Source: Sulfuricurvum sp. (GTDB lineage Bacteria; Campylobacterota; Campylobacteria; Campylobacterales; Sulfurimonadaceae). From it: a stretch of DNA of 64,000 nt. Below are positions 17,044 through 26,575 of the stretch, piece after piece. The stretch lies in NCBI GenBank assembly GCA_020721585.1, contig DYMK01000004.1, positions 32,686 to 96,685 of the forward strand, in the 5' to 3' direction. The notes beneath the pieces are model-generated. The model worked only from the letters and a program-made list of their open reading frames with translations. It had not been told where the DNA came from and searched no databases. The stretch's first letter is position 1, and each line of letters begins with the position of its first letter. Made by a program: the position numbers and the translations under genes.

Positions 17044-17307
17044 ATGAAAAAAATTCTACTTGCCCTAATCGCCGTTGCTGCCATGGGAAATGCGGATCAA
17101 TTGACCCATCTCAAAATTGAGGGGATGATGTGTCCTGCGTGTGTGAAAAATGTTAAAGGGTCACTCAACGATGTAGCGGGCGTTAAAGATGCGACAGTCT
17201 ACCTCAAAGAGGGAAAAGCCCAAGTGACCAGTGCCAATGGGGTAAAAGCTGAAGTGATGTGCGATGCGGTCAAAAAAGCGGGGTATGGGTGTTCAGTGGG
17301 AAAATAA
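17044..17307 (+). CDS. Exported heavy-metal-associated (HMA) domain protein
   Basis: 87 residues. A signal peptide (MKKILLALIAVAAMGNA) precedes a single HMA domain with the metal-binding motif GMMCPACV and the usual beta-alpha-beta layout. It resembles MerP- or copper-chaperone-type periplasmic proteins. Two further cysteines near the C-terminus (VMCDAVKKAGYGC) may add a binding site. The gene is divergent from the TauE/DsbD-like membrane gene, and the two probably act together in copper handling. An AAAAGGAAAAAAA site precedes the ATG. Confidence 0.85.
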   Translation: MKKILLALIAVAAMGNADQLTHLKIEGMMCPACVKNVKGSLNDVAGVKDATVYLKEGKAQVTSANGVKAEVMCDAVKKAGYGCSVGK

Positions 17308-17308
17308 G

Positions 17309-17330
17309 GGATAGGGTGTAAGCCCTATCC
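17309..17330 (+). terminator. Hairpin after the HMA gene
   Basis: GGATAGGG-TGTAAG-CCCTATCC, an 8-bp perfect stem directly after the stop codon. There is no T run, so it may be a weak terminator or mRNA 3' end stabiliser. Confidence 0.5.
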
Positions 17331-17409
17331 TACGATACGATGATACCTTCCCTCCCTTTCTAAAGAATTCTTTTGCTACGATATGCCATCTGACTGTAAG
17401 GATTTTACG

Positions 17410-18873
17410 ATGAGTGATACCCAAAAATGTTACCTTCTCGACACCTCTGTTATCCTTGATGACCCTGTTAATATTTTACGCATTAGCCAAGAAAACACCA
17501 ATGCCGTGGTCATTACCAATGTAGTACTTGCCGAACTCAACAACAAAAAAGAGGACATTCGTTCCGAAGCGGGGTATCGGGCGAGGGAGTTTTTTCGACT
17601 TGCCGATCAAGCCTTTGGAGAACCGATCGCGGCGGTGGAATTGCCCCCTTGTATTGTGGATACCTTGGATACAAGCTTATGTCAAAATGACCGTTATTAT
17701 CGGTTGGATCTCAAATTTGACCGTTCGTTGCATGGCGGGGAAGAGGTTTTGATTGAATTGATCATTGTCCATCGGGAACATTACCGCATTAGTGCCTCAT
17801 TTTCCGAACCCAAAGGGCTTAATGATGCCAAAATCGGGGAGATTGCCGATGATTATGATCTGATTTTATTGACCAATGATATGGCGTTTCGGATTGCCTC
17901 GGAGATTCAAGGGATTCCGACCCAAAGTATCCACAATAGCAGTGTCGAATCGCCTGAACTGATCAATTTTAATTATACCTACACCTACACCGATGCCCCG
18001 ACTTTTCCCACGGATGGGGAACATCATAATTTTAATCAACTCAGTTTTGCCCAAAAATCGCTCAGCAGTTCGGGAGAGTGGTACGAAAGTGGGGTAATGA
18101 AATACGCCTTTAGCGTCAATAATGGTTTGGAATGGTGCGATTTTGATCGCCGTTTCGGAGAACATTTCGATGATACGTTGGTGCGACCGATTAATTTGGA
18201 ACAAAAATTCTATTTTGCGATGATGACCCATCCCCAAAACTATGTCACGGTCGTTGCGGGTTCTACGGGGTCAGGAAAAACCCTCATTGCCCTCCAAGCG
18301 GGATTGGAACTGGTCGCTGAGGGGATTGTGGAGGGGATCGTCTATGCGCGTAACACCATCACTTCCAATGACCAACAAGCGGAACTAGGGTTTAGAAAAG
18401 GGGATGAAGAGCAAAAAATGGGGTATTTTATGTATCCATTGTACTCTGCAATCAACTTCACCATCGAACACCAAAGCAAACGCTCCATCGACGCCCGTGT
18501 CGAATTTACGGGAACCACCAACTCCATCAAACGGGAAAACGCCACCGAAACGTTTATGAAAAAATACAACATCGAAGTAATGGACATCGCCCACATCCGT
18601 GGAACCACCATTTCGCGTAAATTTGTTATCATCGATGAAGCCCAAAATATGACCAATGCGACGATGAAACTCATCGGAACCCGTATGGGGGATGAGACCC
18701 GTCTGGTCGTGATGGGTGATCCGGGGCAAATTGACCATCCGTTTCTCTCCAAGCGTCGTAATGCGCTGGTCACACTGCTCAATAAAGCGTTGCACAGCGA
18801 TTTTATCGGAGGGATTCAGCTGCGTCACACCATCCGAAGTGAAGTGGCGGATTGGTTTGATAAGAATTTTTAG
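17410..18873 (+). CDS. PhoH-like ATPase with N-terminal PIN domain
   Basis: 487 residues from the ATG at 17410, selected because TAAGGA sits 8 bases upstream; an ATG nine codons earlier has no site. An N-terminal PIN nuclease domain (CYLLDTSVILDDP, later DLILLTNDMAFR) is joined to a PhoH P-loop domain with Walker A GSTGSGKTLIAL near 295 and Walker B KFVIIDEAQNM. PIN-PhoH proteins such as PhoH2 unwind and cleave RNA. It is monocistronic and followed by a strong terminator. Confidence 0.88.
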   Translation: MSDTQKCYLLDTSVILDDPVNILRISQENTNAVVITNVVLAELNNKKEDIRSEAGYRAREFFRLADQAFGEPIAAVELPPCIVDTLDTSLCQNDRYYRLDLKFDRSLHGGEEVLIELIIVHREHYRISASFSEPKGLNDAKIGEIADDYDLILLTNDMAFRIASEIQGIPTQSIHNSSVESPELINFNYTYTYTDAPTFPTDGEHHNFNQLSFAQKSLSSSGEWYESGVMKYAFSVNNGLEWCDFDRRFGEHFDDTLVRPINLEQKFYFAMMTHPQNYVTVVAGSTGSGKTLIALQAGLELVAEGIVEGIVYARNTITSNDQQAELGFRKGDEEQKMGYFMYPLYSAINFTIEHQSKRSIDARVEFTGTTNSIKRENATETFMKKYNIEVMDIAHIRGTTISRKFVIIDEAQNMTNATMKLIGTRMGDETRLVVMGDPGQIDHPFLSKRRNALVTLLNKALHSDFIGGIQLRHTIRSEVADWFDKNF

Positions 18874-18973
18874 ATGCTAAAATAGGTAATTTATTTTGCT
18901 AAACAGATAGGGTATACTTTCGTCGTATTCAAGATGTAACACTCATTCCGTGTAGCTAGCGGATAGAAGATAG

Positions 18974-19008
18974 GGGCGTTGGCTTTTAAGCCTTCGCCTT
19001 TTTTTTTG
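18974..19008 (+). terminator. Rho-independent terminator after the phoH-like gene
   Basis: GGCGTTGGCTT-TT-AAGCCTTCGCC forms a stem interrupted by two T-T mismatches and is followed by a run of nine T. Confidence 0.75.
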
Positions 19009-19065
19009 CCATTTTTTTGGCTAGGAAGGGTGGCGTGGATAGTGCTTTGAAAGGAGTGGAGCATC

Positions 19066-19128
19066 TTGAAATACAAATTTTTGGTGGCTTTTTTCGTCGT
19101 GATGGTATTCGTACCCGCACTGAATTAA
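19066..19128 (+). CDS. Possible 20-aa hydrophobic micropeptide
   Basis: A TTG-initiated frame preceded by AAGGAG with 9-base spacing encodes a 20-residue peptide with a hydrophobic middle (FLVAFFVVMVFVPAL). It lies past the terminator of the phoH-like gene and before the nifU terminator. It could be a small membrane protein or toxin-like peptide, or chance. No promoter is clearly visible. Confidence 0.3.
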   Translation: MKYKFLVAFFVVMVFVPALN

Positions 19129-19137
19129 TCAAAAACG

Positions 19138-19153
19138 GGGGGTAGCTACCCCC
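19138..19153 (-). terminator. Terminator after nifU
   Basis: Perfect palindrome GGGGGTAGCTACCCCC followed, on the minus strand, by CGTTTTTG. It is 10 bases past the nifU stop. Confidence 0.7.
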
Positions 19154-19162
19154 GGGCTATCA

Positions 19163-20137
19163 TTAGATCGGAAGAACGCGGATTTTTTGAGAGAGTTTTT
19201 CTTTGAGGGTCGCTTCAATGGCGTACAATGTCCCCGTACTGGAACTGGCACATCCCGAACACGCCCCCAAATAGCGAATATAGACATCGATGTAATCGGG
19301 TGAATCTTTGATGTCGATCACCTCCATATTTCCCCCATCCATGATCAAAAATTGACGAATCGACTCATCAACGATGCTATCAATGGCTTTGATTTTTTGG
19401 ACTAAGGTCATGGTCTCGAAGTTACCATGGATCCCTGCATCGGCAGCAGCGCGCATTTTTTCTTCGTCCATCTCTTTGCGGACATCGGAAAGAATATCGA
19501 CCAAATAGTATTCACGCGCTTCATGCCCACCGGGTTTGATACATGATTTACAAAAGCCCCCCGCTTTGGTGTAGTCGGTCACCTGTTCGAGGGTTTTAAG
19601 GTCGTTGAGTTTAATCACCTCACGAAGCGTTCCAAGGCTCACACGGGCGCATTCGCAGACGATAATTTCTTCTTCAAAACTTGCCTCATCGACACCCAAA
19701 TACAATCCCGCCGCTTTTTTGATAACATCGTACGCCATAACGGAGCAGTGCATTTTTTGGGGGGGGACAGCGGGGACATCGGGGGTGTCACGTAGGGACA
19801 TCTCGACATCGATATTGGTGATTTTGACCGCCTCTTGTACCGTTTTACCGATGCACAACTGCGCCATCATATCGGAACTGGCAATCGCCGTACCACAGCC
19901 GAAGCTTTTGAATTTGGAGGCGACAATGGTATCGGTTTGGGGGTCAACTGCCCAATACAAACGGACCGCATCCCCGCAACTCTCTGCCCCGAAATCGGCT
20001 ACAATGAGGGTGTGACCTGCGCTATCGCACTCCTCTTGGGTGATCTCCCCTTGATTGTGGGGATTGTTCATCAATGTGGTGACTTTGTTGGAGTATTGAT
20101 CCCAAAGTGATCCACCGAGTAAATCATTTTTTGCCAT
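19163..20137 (-). CDS. nifU: NifU, Fe-S cluster scaffold for nitrogenase
   Basis: 324 residues with the full three-part NifU layout. The IscU-like N-terminal scaffold has Cys54, Cys81 and Cys131. The central [2Fe-2S] ferredoxin-like domain has CEC (161, 163) and CKSC (196, 199). The C-terminal Nfu domain has CSGC (293, 296). NifU assembles Fe-S clusters from sulfur supplied by NifS and passes them to NifB and nitrogenase. It lies downstream of nifS on the same strand, with a dispersed repeat between them. In Campylobacterota this NifU type also serves general Fe-S assembly. Confidence 0.95.
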   Translation of the reverse strand: MAKNDLLGGSLWDQYSNKVTTLMNNPHNQGEITQEECDSAGHTLIVADFGAESCGDAVRLYWAVDPQTDTIVASKFKSFGCGTAIASSDMMAQLCIGKTVQEAVKITNIDVEMSLRDTPDVPAVPPQKMHCSVMAYDVIKKAAGLYLGVDEASFEEEIIVCECARVSLGTLREVIKLNDLKTLEQVTDYTKAGGFCKSCIKPGGHEAREYYLVDILSDVRKEMDEEKMRAAADAGIHGNFETMTLVQKIKAIDSIVDESIRQFLIMDGGNMEVIDIKDSPDYIDVYIRYLGACSGCASSSTGTLYAIEATLKEKLSQKIRVLPI

Positions 20138-20168
20138 AATTTTTTCCTTTTTTACAGTTTCATTTTCC

Positions 20169-20227
20169 CGTCATCCTCGGGCTTGACCCAGGGATCCAGC
20201 TGGATTCCCGCCTACGCGGGAATGACA
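20169..20227. repeat. Dispersed palindromic repeat, copy 2 (composite)
   Basis: Two linked units: CGTCATCCTCGGGCTTGACC with GGGATCCAGC, and GGATTCCCGCCTACGCGGGA with ATGAC. The same pair in opposite order and orientation lies at 51166-51238. It sits between nifS and nifU. Confidence 0.85.
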
Positions 20228-20232
20228 AACTC

Positions 20233-21471
<1,239 letters not shown>

Positions 21472-21532
21472 TTAATATCAGACAATTTTTATCTTATTTA
21501 ACTTTTGGGATAATAATACAACGCGTGTTATA

Positions 21533-21575
21533 GAAACCTTAAGGGTTTTTTATATTCAATACCCCTTAAGGTTTC
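21533..21575. promoter_or_regulatory. 13-bp inverted repeat between nifS and a phosphatase gene
   Basis: Perfect arms GAAACCTTAAGGG and CCCTTAAGGTTTC separated by 17 bases in the divergent nifS/phosphatase region. Each arm also contains the 8-bp palindrome CCTTAAGG. This could be an operator for a dimeric regulator bound at two sites, or a hairpin in a leader RNA. No known operator was recognised. Confidence 0.5.
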
Positions 21576-21662
21576 TCTCTCCAAAGAGGTTAACATCCGA
21601 TCGTTAAAGCAAGGGTTTTAGGGGAAGGTGATACCATAAGCAAAAAGGAAAACACCCACCCC

Positions 21663-22097
21663 ATGAAATCCATACTCTTCGTTTGCTTGGGCAATATCTG
21701 CCGTTCCCCCATCGCAGAGGGGATCGCACGCCAACGTATCCTTGATCACAACCTCCCTATCACCGTTGATTCAGCGGGTACGGGCAACTGGCACGTGGGG
21801 GAAAAGCCCTGTGACCATTCGGTGACCATCGCCCACAAACATGGGGTGGATATTAGCACGTTACGCGCTTCTCAGGTGACCAAAGCCGATTTTACGACGT
21901 TTGATCTCATCGTCGCCCTCGATCAAAGCAACTACAACGACCTCAAAGCCTTGGGATGTAAAAATGTGGTCAAATTAGGCGCGTATGGATACGGGGGGAA
22001 AGATGTTCCCGACCCCTATTTTTTTGAGGGTCTTGAGGGATTTGAGGCGGTCTATACGATGATCGAAACGTGTGTGGAGCGGTTATTAGCCGTTTAA
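21663..22097 (+). CDS. Low-molecular-weight protein tyrosine phosphatase
   Basis: 144 residues. The P-loop CLGNICRSPIAEG near residues 8-20 holds the catalytic Cys and Arg; the general acid Asp is in DVPDPYFF near 118. LMW phosphatases dephosphorylate tyrosine-phosphorylated proteins. The 3' end overlaps gltX by four bases in convergent orientation. No cognate BY-kinase gene is visible. Confidence 0.9.
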   Translation: MKSILFVCLGNICRSPIAEGIARQRILDHNLPITVDSAGTGNWHVGEKPCDHSVTIAHKHGVDISTLRASQVTKADFTTFDLIVALDQSNYNDLKALGCKNVVKLGAYGYGGKDVPDPYFFEGLEGFEAVYTMIETCVERLLAV

Positions 22098-23476
22098 CGA
22101 TTGAGCAGTGCGGCAATACGCTCTTGGGTTGCTTCTACCCCGATGATTGCCATGACCGTATCCAATCCGGGCCCTGAGAGTTTCCCCATCAAGGCGATAC
22201 GAAGCGGTTGCCCGATTTTCCCAAATCCAATCCCCAATTGGGTGACGACCGACTCCATCAGATGGTGATAATCGGTGGGGAGATGAAGCTCTGAGGCGGA
22301 GGACATGGCATCCGAAAAGGTGGCTAAAATCTCACGACTCTCTGCTTTGAACCCTTTTTTTAAGGCTCCCTCATCGTAGCTTGCGGGAGTGACTAAAATC
22401 TCACTGACCAATGTCGCCATCTCCACAAGGGTTTTGGCACGATCTTTGAGGGCATCGAGGAGAATTTCTCTTTTATCGTGATCCATGAGCATCACCCCAT
22501 GAAATTCCAGCAGTGCGCACAACGCTTCATTGGGGGTGTTTTTGAGGTAGTGACTGTTAAGCCAATCGAGCTTATCGGTGTTGTAGACCGAAGCGGAGCG
22601 GTTAATGTGGCTAGGATCAAACAAGGAGAGCATCTCTTCCATCGAAAAGATCTCTTGATCCCCATGACTCCATCCCAAACGAACCAAGAAGTTCAATAAC
22701 GCTTGCGGCGTATACCCCATCGTTTTGTACATCATCACATCGGTGGCACCATCACGCTTGGAGAGTTTTTTCCCCTCACTGTTGTGGATCATCGGGACGT
22801 GGAAAAATTTAGGAATGGTAAACCCAAGGGCATCATAGACCACGATTTGTTTGGGGGTATTGGAGAGGTGGTCATCCCCACGAATCACATCGGTCACCCC
22901 CATAAGGGCATCATCGACCGCTACTACGAAATTATACGTCGGGGTTCCATCACTGCGGGCGATGATAAAATCATCCAAGATGTCCGCGACATTAAAGACC
23001 ACATCCCCTTTTACCCCATCCTGCACCGTAATGGTTCCCTCTAAAGGGGCTTTGATACGGATAACCGCTTCACGACCTTGGGGGGGAGTTCCCGTAAAAT
23101 CGCGGTAACGGTTGTCGTATTTGGCGCGCTCTTTGCGCCCCATTTGTTCTTCACGCAGCGCATCAAGCTCTTCCCGACTCATGTAACATCGGTACGCTTT
23201 CCCCTCATCGAGGAGTTTTTGGACGTGTTCTTGATAAATGGCTAAACGGCTGGATTGGTACGCAATTTCCCCATCATGCTCCAAGCCCACCCATTTAAAC
23301 GCCTCCACAATCGCCCGTGCGGCAGCTTCATCATTACGGCTAAAATCGGTATCTTCGATACGAAGCAAAAATTTCCCCCCATTACGACGCGCCCACAAAT
23401 AACTCAGTAATGCGGTACGTAACCCCCCGATATGGAGATACCCCGTCGGGCTGGGTGCAAATCGAGTCACTATCAT
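22094..23476 (-). CDS. gltX: Glutamyl-tRNA synthetase
   Basis: 460 residues. Class I synthetase with the HIGH-like motif in PSPTGYLHIGGLRTAL (residues 9-24) and the KMSKS-like KKLSKRDGA near 245. Campylobacterota commonly carry two GltX proteins, one charging tRNA-Gln; which this is cannot be settled by eye. Its upstream region includes one copy of the 45-bp direct repeat with a TACAAT -10 candidate, so the repeat probably carries the gltX promoter. Confidence 0.93.
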   Translation of the reverse strand: MIVTRFAPSPTGYLHIGGLRTALLSYLWARRNGGKFLLRIEDTDFSRNDEAAARAIVEAFKWVGLEHDGEIAYQSSRLAIYQEHVQKLLDEGKAYRCYMSREELDALREEQMGRKERAKYDNRYRDFTGTPPQGREAVIRIKAPLEGTITVQDGVKGDVVFNVADILDDFIIARSDGTPTYNFVVAVDDALMGVTDVIRGDDHLSNTPKQIVVYDALGFTIPKFFHVPMIHNSEGKKLSKRDGATDVMMYKTMGYTPQALLNFLVRLGWSHGDQEIFSMEEMLSLFDPSHINRSASVYNTDKLDWLNSHYLKNTPNEALCALLEFHGVMLMDHDKREILLDALKDRAKTLVEMATLVSEILVTPASYDEGALKKGFKAESREILATFSDAMSSASELHLPTDYHHLMESVVTQLGIGFGKIGQPLRIALMGKLSGPGLDTVMAIIGVEATQERIAALLNR

Positions 23477-23500
23477 TCAAAATCCTTTGGGATGCAATTG

Positions 23501-23545
23501 CGCCATTGTAATTAAGGGTAGGTTAAAAGGGGGTAAAAAGGGGGA
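23501..23545 (+). repeat. 45-bp direct repeat, gltX-side copy
   Basis: Identical to 26576-26620. It begins CGCCATTGTAATTAAGGGTA and ends in two G5 runs. It covers the gltX promoter region and the last codons of the methyltransferase gene (LFTPF and stop). Confidence 0.95.
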
Positions 23546-24575
23546 GGTTATGGCGAATCGTTGCGCTCTCCCTATTCCTATCGGGTTTGACTGCACGCAA
23601 CAACGTATCGTGTATTTTTTGGGCTAAACAGTACGCTAAATTCGGGGGAACCGCATTTCCGACCATTTTATACCCTGCGGTTACATTTGTATAATAAAAG
23701 ACATGGCTATCGGGAAACGTTTGGATACGTGCGCACTCTCGGACACTCAACCGTCGATAAAGATGCGCATGAGAGGGGACAAAGACCCGCTTGTTTTGCT
23801 CCACAAACTCCATTTTGGGTGCGCAAGGGTGCAAAGGTGCGTGTCGTCCACCCGCTTGAATCGTAAAGGAGGGTTCTTCCCATCCTCTCACCCGATTTCT
23901 GGACATATACATGGTCGAAAACCCCCCAATCATGTACTCGTGATTGGGTAACGCACACGCCGATCCATGGGTATAATTTTTTTCTTTGGCCGCTAAAACA
24001 TTATCCTTTAAATCCCAAATGACATCTTTGAGGAATGTTTTTTGAGCGGATTCTTGGGGAAATTCAAACTGAAGGTTCAAGTCCTCTCTAAATCCGATAA
24101 AAAACAATCGCTTGCGATCTTGCGGAACGGTGTAATCATGTGCATTTAAAAGCTTGAACGACAAGGTATAACCACTTTCCGTAAAATGATTTTTGATGTT
24201 TTCTAACGCCTCTTTGTGCTTGGGAGCCAACATCCCAGATACATTTTCAGCCAAAAAGAAGAGCGGTTTTTTGTCTCGCAAAACGCGAATAAACTCAAAA
24301 AACAGTTGCCCACGATGATCTTCTATCCCGCGTGATTTTCCCGCTTCACTCCAACTTTGGCACGGAGGCCCACCGATAAGCCCTATGGCATCGGGAATGT
24401 CACACGAGGGGACATTGGCGATACTACGATGGTCGAGGGTGGTATTGGGGAAGTTTTTTTCAAAGGTCTCCCAAATTTCACTGTCGTATTCATTCGCCCA
24501 AATGGTCTTAAAACCTGCTTTTTCAAAACCTAAATCTAAACCACCAGCACCGCTGAAGAGGGAGAGGAGGGTCAT
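23523..24575 (-). CDS. DNA cytosine-5 methyltransferase, M.NgoPII/M.HaeIII-like
   Basis: 350 residues from the ATG at 24573-24575, which overlaps the upstream stop by one base (TAATG). C5-methyltransferase motifs in order: LFSGAGGLDLGFEKAG (motif I), GGPPCQSWSEAG with catalytic Cys72 (IV), LAENVSGM (VI), QDRKRLFFIG (VIII) and GNAVPPNLAY (X). The overall text resembles M.NgoPII, which methylates GGCC; that specificity is an inference. The last residues (about 20, ending LFTPF) go past the normal end, and the final ones are coded by the 45-bp repeat, so the C-terminus was replaced when the module inserted. Confidence 0.88.
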   Translation of the reverse strand: MTLLSLFSGAGGLDLGFEKAGFKTIWANEYDSEIWETFEKNFPNTTLDHRSIANVPSCDIPDAIGLIGGPPCQSWSEAGKSRGIEDHRGQLFFEFIRVLRDKKPLFFLAENVSGMLAPKHKEALENIKNHFTESGYTLSFKLLNAHDYTVPQDRKRLFFIGFREDLNLQFEFPQESAQKTFLKDVIWDLKDNVLAAKEKNYTHGSACALPNHEYMIGGFSTMYMSRNRVRGWEEPSFTIQAGGRHAPLHPCAPKMEFVEQNKRVFVPSHAHLYRRLSVRECARIQTFPDSHVFYYTNVTAGYKMVGNAVPPNLAYCLAQKIHDTLLRAVKPDRNRESATIRHNLPLFTPF

Positions 24576-26269
24576 TAGAATTGTTTTAAACAAAAGTCGA
24601 TAATATCTTTTGTTCTACTTTCAATTTTGTTCTTATCAAAACCATCTTTATCTATAGTTCCTGCCATCTGCTTCGTTTCTTCTATATTAGATTTTAAATA
24701 ACCATTAACTTTCTCTTTAGGTGTTAAGTTTGATACCTCTTTACCAGCATTTAATCCTTGTTCTAAAAGTATCAAGTTACCAATGGTATTTTTAGTATAA
24801 TTATAATCATCAATATTTTTAAACTCAAATTCTTCAACAGTAAAAGAAACACCGTTTTTTCCACCCTCAGGAAATATATGTTCAATTTGTAAATTTTGGT
24901 ATTCTTCAAAAGATACCTTATTATTTTTGTACTTTAATAAAATATATTTGATTGCATTATTACCATAAATAGAATCATCTAAATAATATTCAAAATTACC
25001 ATCATTCATAAACTTATCCCTAAACCAAACCAACCATGCTTTTATCTTTTCAATAGTCCACTCATTTTCTGATATATCATTACATAAATCAGGTATATCT
25101 GCTCGTGGATTCGTTCCTTTAAATTTATAAACTCTAACTTCAACAGATACTAAAATTTCTAATAAATCTTCTAACTTATTTTGTTGATATAAAATAACTA
25201 TTAATGGATAGAGTGTTGCACTAAAATCTAAAAATTGAAAAGCTTCTATTTTTGCTTCACTTTTATCAATAGAATCAATTAGATTTGAATAACTTTTAGC
25301 AAAATTTGAGAAATCCTCAATATATGATTTTAAAAACTTTTCGAGCTCAATGCTATCATTTTTTAGTTTTTCACATCTATTTTTAAAACTTTCAAATATA
25401 GTCTTAACCCCATTTCTATAATTCCAAGTGTCGGGAAAAAATTTTCTTGATTTTGTATAGTGATGAGAAAAGAGTGTTTCATTCTCATCAAATCTCGCTA
25501 ATATTTTTAACTTATCTCTTTTTAAAAAAATATTATCATTAGAATCAAAAATTATCTCAAAACTATCATTAATGACAGTATTTAAATTCTCCTTCAAATA
25601 CATGGTAGAATAAAGCATAGCTATTGATTTAACTTTATCCAAATAATTTAATTCTAATCCTCTATCATTAATGATTTCAAACATTCTAATAGCTTCAGAT
25701 TGCTTTTCAACAACCAAAACTAAAACTTCAACATTTTTTCTAATAAAGTCTATAATTTCTAAAGCTTCTTTTCCACTAAAAGCACTAGATAAATCTTGAA
25801 ATTGTTTTTTTGCATTATAAAGATTCTTTTGACTTCTTTTATCTAAATCATTAAGAACCATACACTTTGAATCTAAAAGCAGATTTTTTAAAAATTCTTT
25901 ATCTGCTCCTAAAGGTGATAATTTAATATTACCATTATCAACAATGAACTTTGATTTATAACTAGCTCTTTTTTTACTATCTTCTATCCTTTCTATCAAT
26001 TCATTCAGCAATAAAAAAATGGTTGTTGTTCTTTGCTGTCCATCTATTATCTCATATACTTCATCTAGATTTTCATTTTCTGTTTGTTTAAAGATTAATG
26101 TTCCAAAAAAATGATTTATTGAATTTGCTTTTGCCTCTTTTATATCATTCCATAATTCCATTCTTTCCTTATTGCTCCAGCTATATTTTCTTTGATATGA
26201 TGGAATTACAAATAAATTTCCATTAAAAATAGAACCTATATTTTCTCTTTGACTTGCTGAAATTGACAT
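24575..26269 (-). CDS. DUF262/DUF1524 (GmrSD-like) protein
   Basis: 564 residues from the ATG at 26267-26269, chosen for AAAGGA 9 bases upstream. The N-terminal DUF262 domain has YQRKYSWS and IDGQQRTTT (residues 75-83), an NTP-binding ParB/Srx-like motif. The C-terminal DUF1524 domain has the HNH-type EHIFPEGG near 460 followed by NTIGNLILLEQGLN. Fused DUF262-DUF1524 proteins include GmrSD-type restriction enzymes and the phage-defence protein BrxU. It is translationally coupled to the methyltransferase. Strong AT bias suggests a separate origin. Function as the restriction partner of the methyltransferase is inferred. Confidence 0.85.
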   Translation of the reverse strand: MSISASQRENIGSIFNGNLFVIPSYQRKYSWSNKERMELWNDIKEAKANSINHFFGTLIFKQTENENLDEVYEIIDGQQRTTTIFLLLNELIERIEDSKKRASYKSKFIVDNGNIKLSPLGADKEFLKNLLLDSKCMVLNDLDKRSQKNLYNAKKQFQDLSSAFSGKEALEIIDFIRKNVEVLVLVVEKQSEAIRMFEIINDRGLELNYLDKVKSIAMLYSTMYLKENLNTVINDSFEIIFDSNDNIFLKRDKLKILARFDENETLFSHHYTKSRKFFPDTWNYRNGVKTIFESFKNRCEKLKNDSIELEKFLKSYIEDFSNFAKSYSNLIDSIDKSEAKIEAFQFLDFSATLYPLIVILYQQNKLEDLLEILVSVEVRVYKFKGTNPRADIPDLCNDISENEWTIEKIKAWLVWFRDKFMNDGNFEYYLDDSIYGNNAIKYILLKYKNNKVSFEEYQNLQIEHIFPEGGKNGVSFTVEEFEFKNIDDYNYTKNTIGNLILLEQGLNAGKEVSNLTPKEKVNGYLKSNIEETKQMAGTIDKDGFDKNKIESRTKDIIDFCLKQF

Positions 26270-26285
26270 ATATGTTTCCTTTAAA

Positions 26286-26483
26286 TTATATTCCAAACAC
26301 CAACAACTTCCCCTCCATCAACTGAACAGGATTATTGGGATTTTTAATTTTTACATCACTAACACTCACATTTTCCAAGTCTTTACCCATATTATTAGCT
26401 CGATTGCTTCCACTGGTCATTATCCCAATCTCTGTTTGTGCGGTGTTGACAATCGTAATGAGGGCTTTGAGTACATTGGACAT
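26286..26483 (-). pseudogene. Relic of an NgoPII-type restriction endonuclease
   Basis: A 65-residue frame. The first 35 residues (MSNVLKALITIVNTAQTEIG, then SNRANNMGKDLE) resemble the N-terminus of NgoPII-family type II endonucleases as I recall them; the rest (SDVKIKNPNNPVQLMEGKLL) looks like a distant part of such a protein joined in frame. The family is normally about 250-280 residues, so a large internal deletion is likely. AGGA precedes the ATG, so a short peptide could still be made. Upstream, an 8-bp inverted repeat (TAACTATG at 26493, CATAGTTA at 26534) may be a control site. It is the first gene of the module. Confidence 0.55.
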
Positions 26484-26575
26484 GACAATTCCTAACTATG
26501 AGATGATTTGAGAATAAAAAAATTCGTATAGCACATAGTTAACGCTATCGGATGAAACCTTTTGGGCTACTATCC

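Noticed and set aside
18891..19076. 61-codon minus-strand frame after the phoH-like gene
   Set aside because: It crosses a strong terminator and reads low-complexity lysine from the T run.
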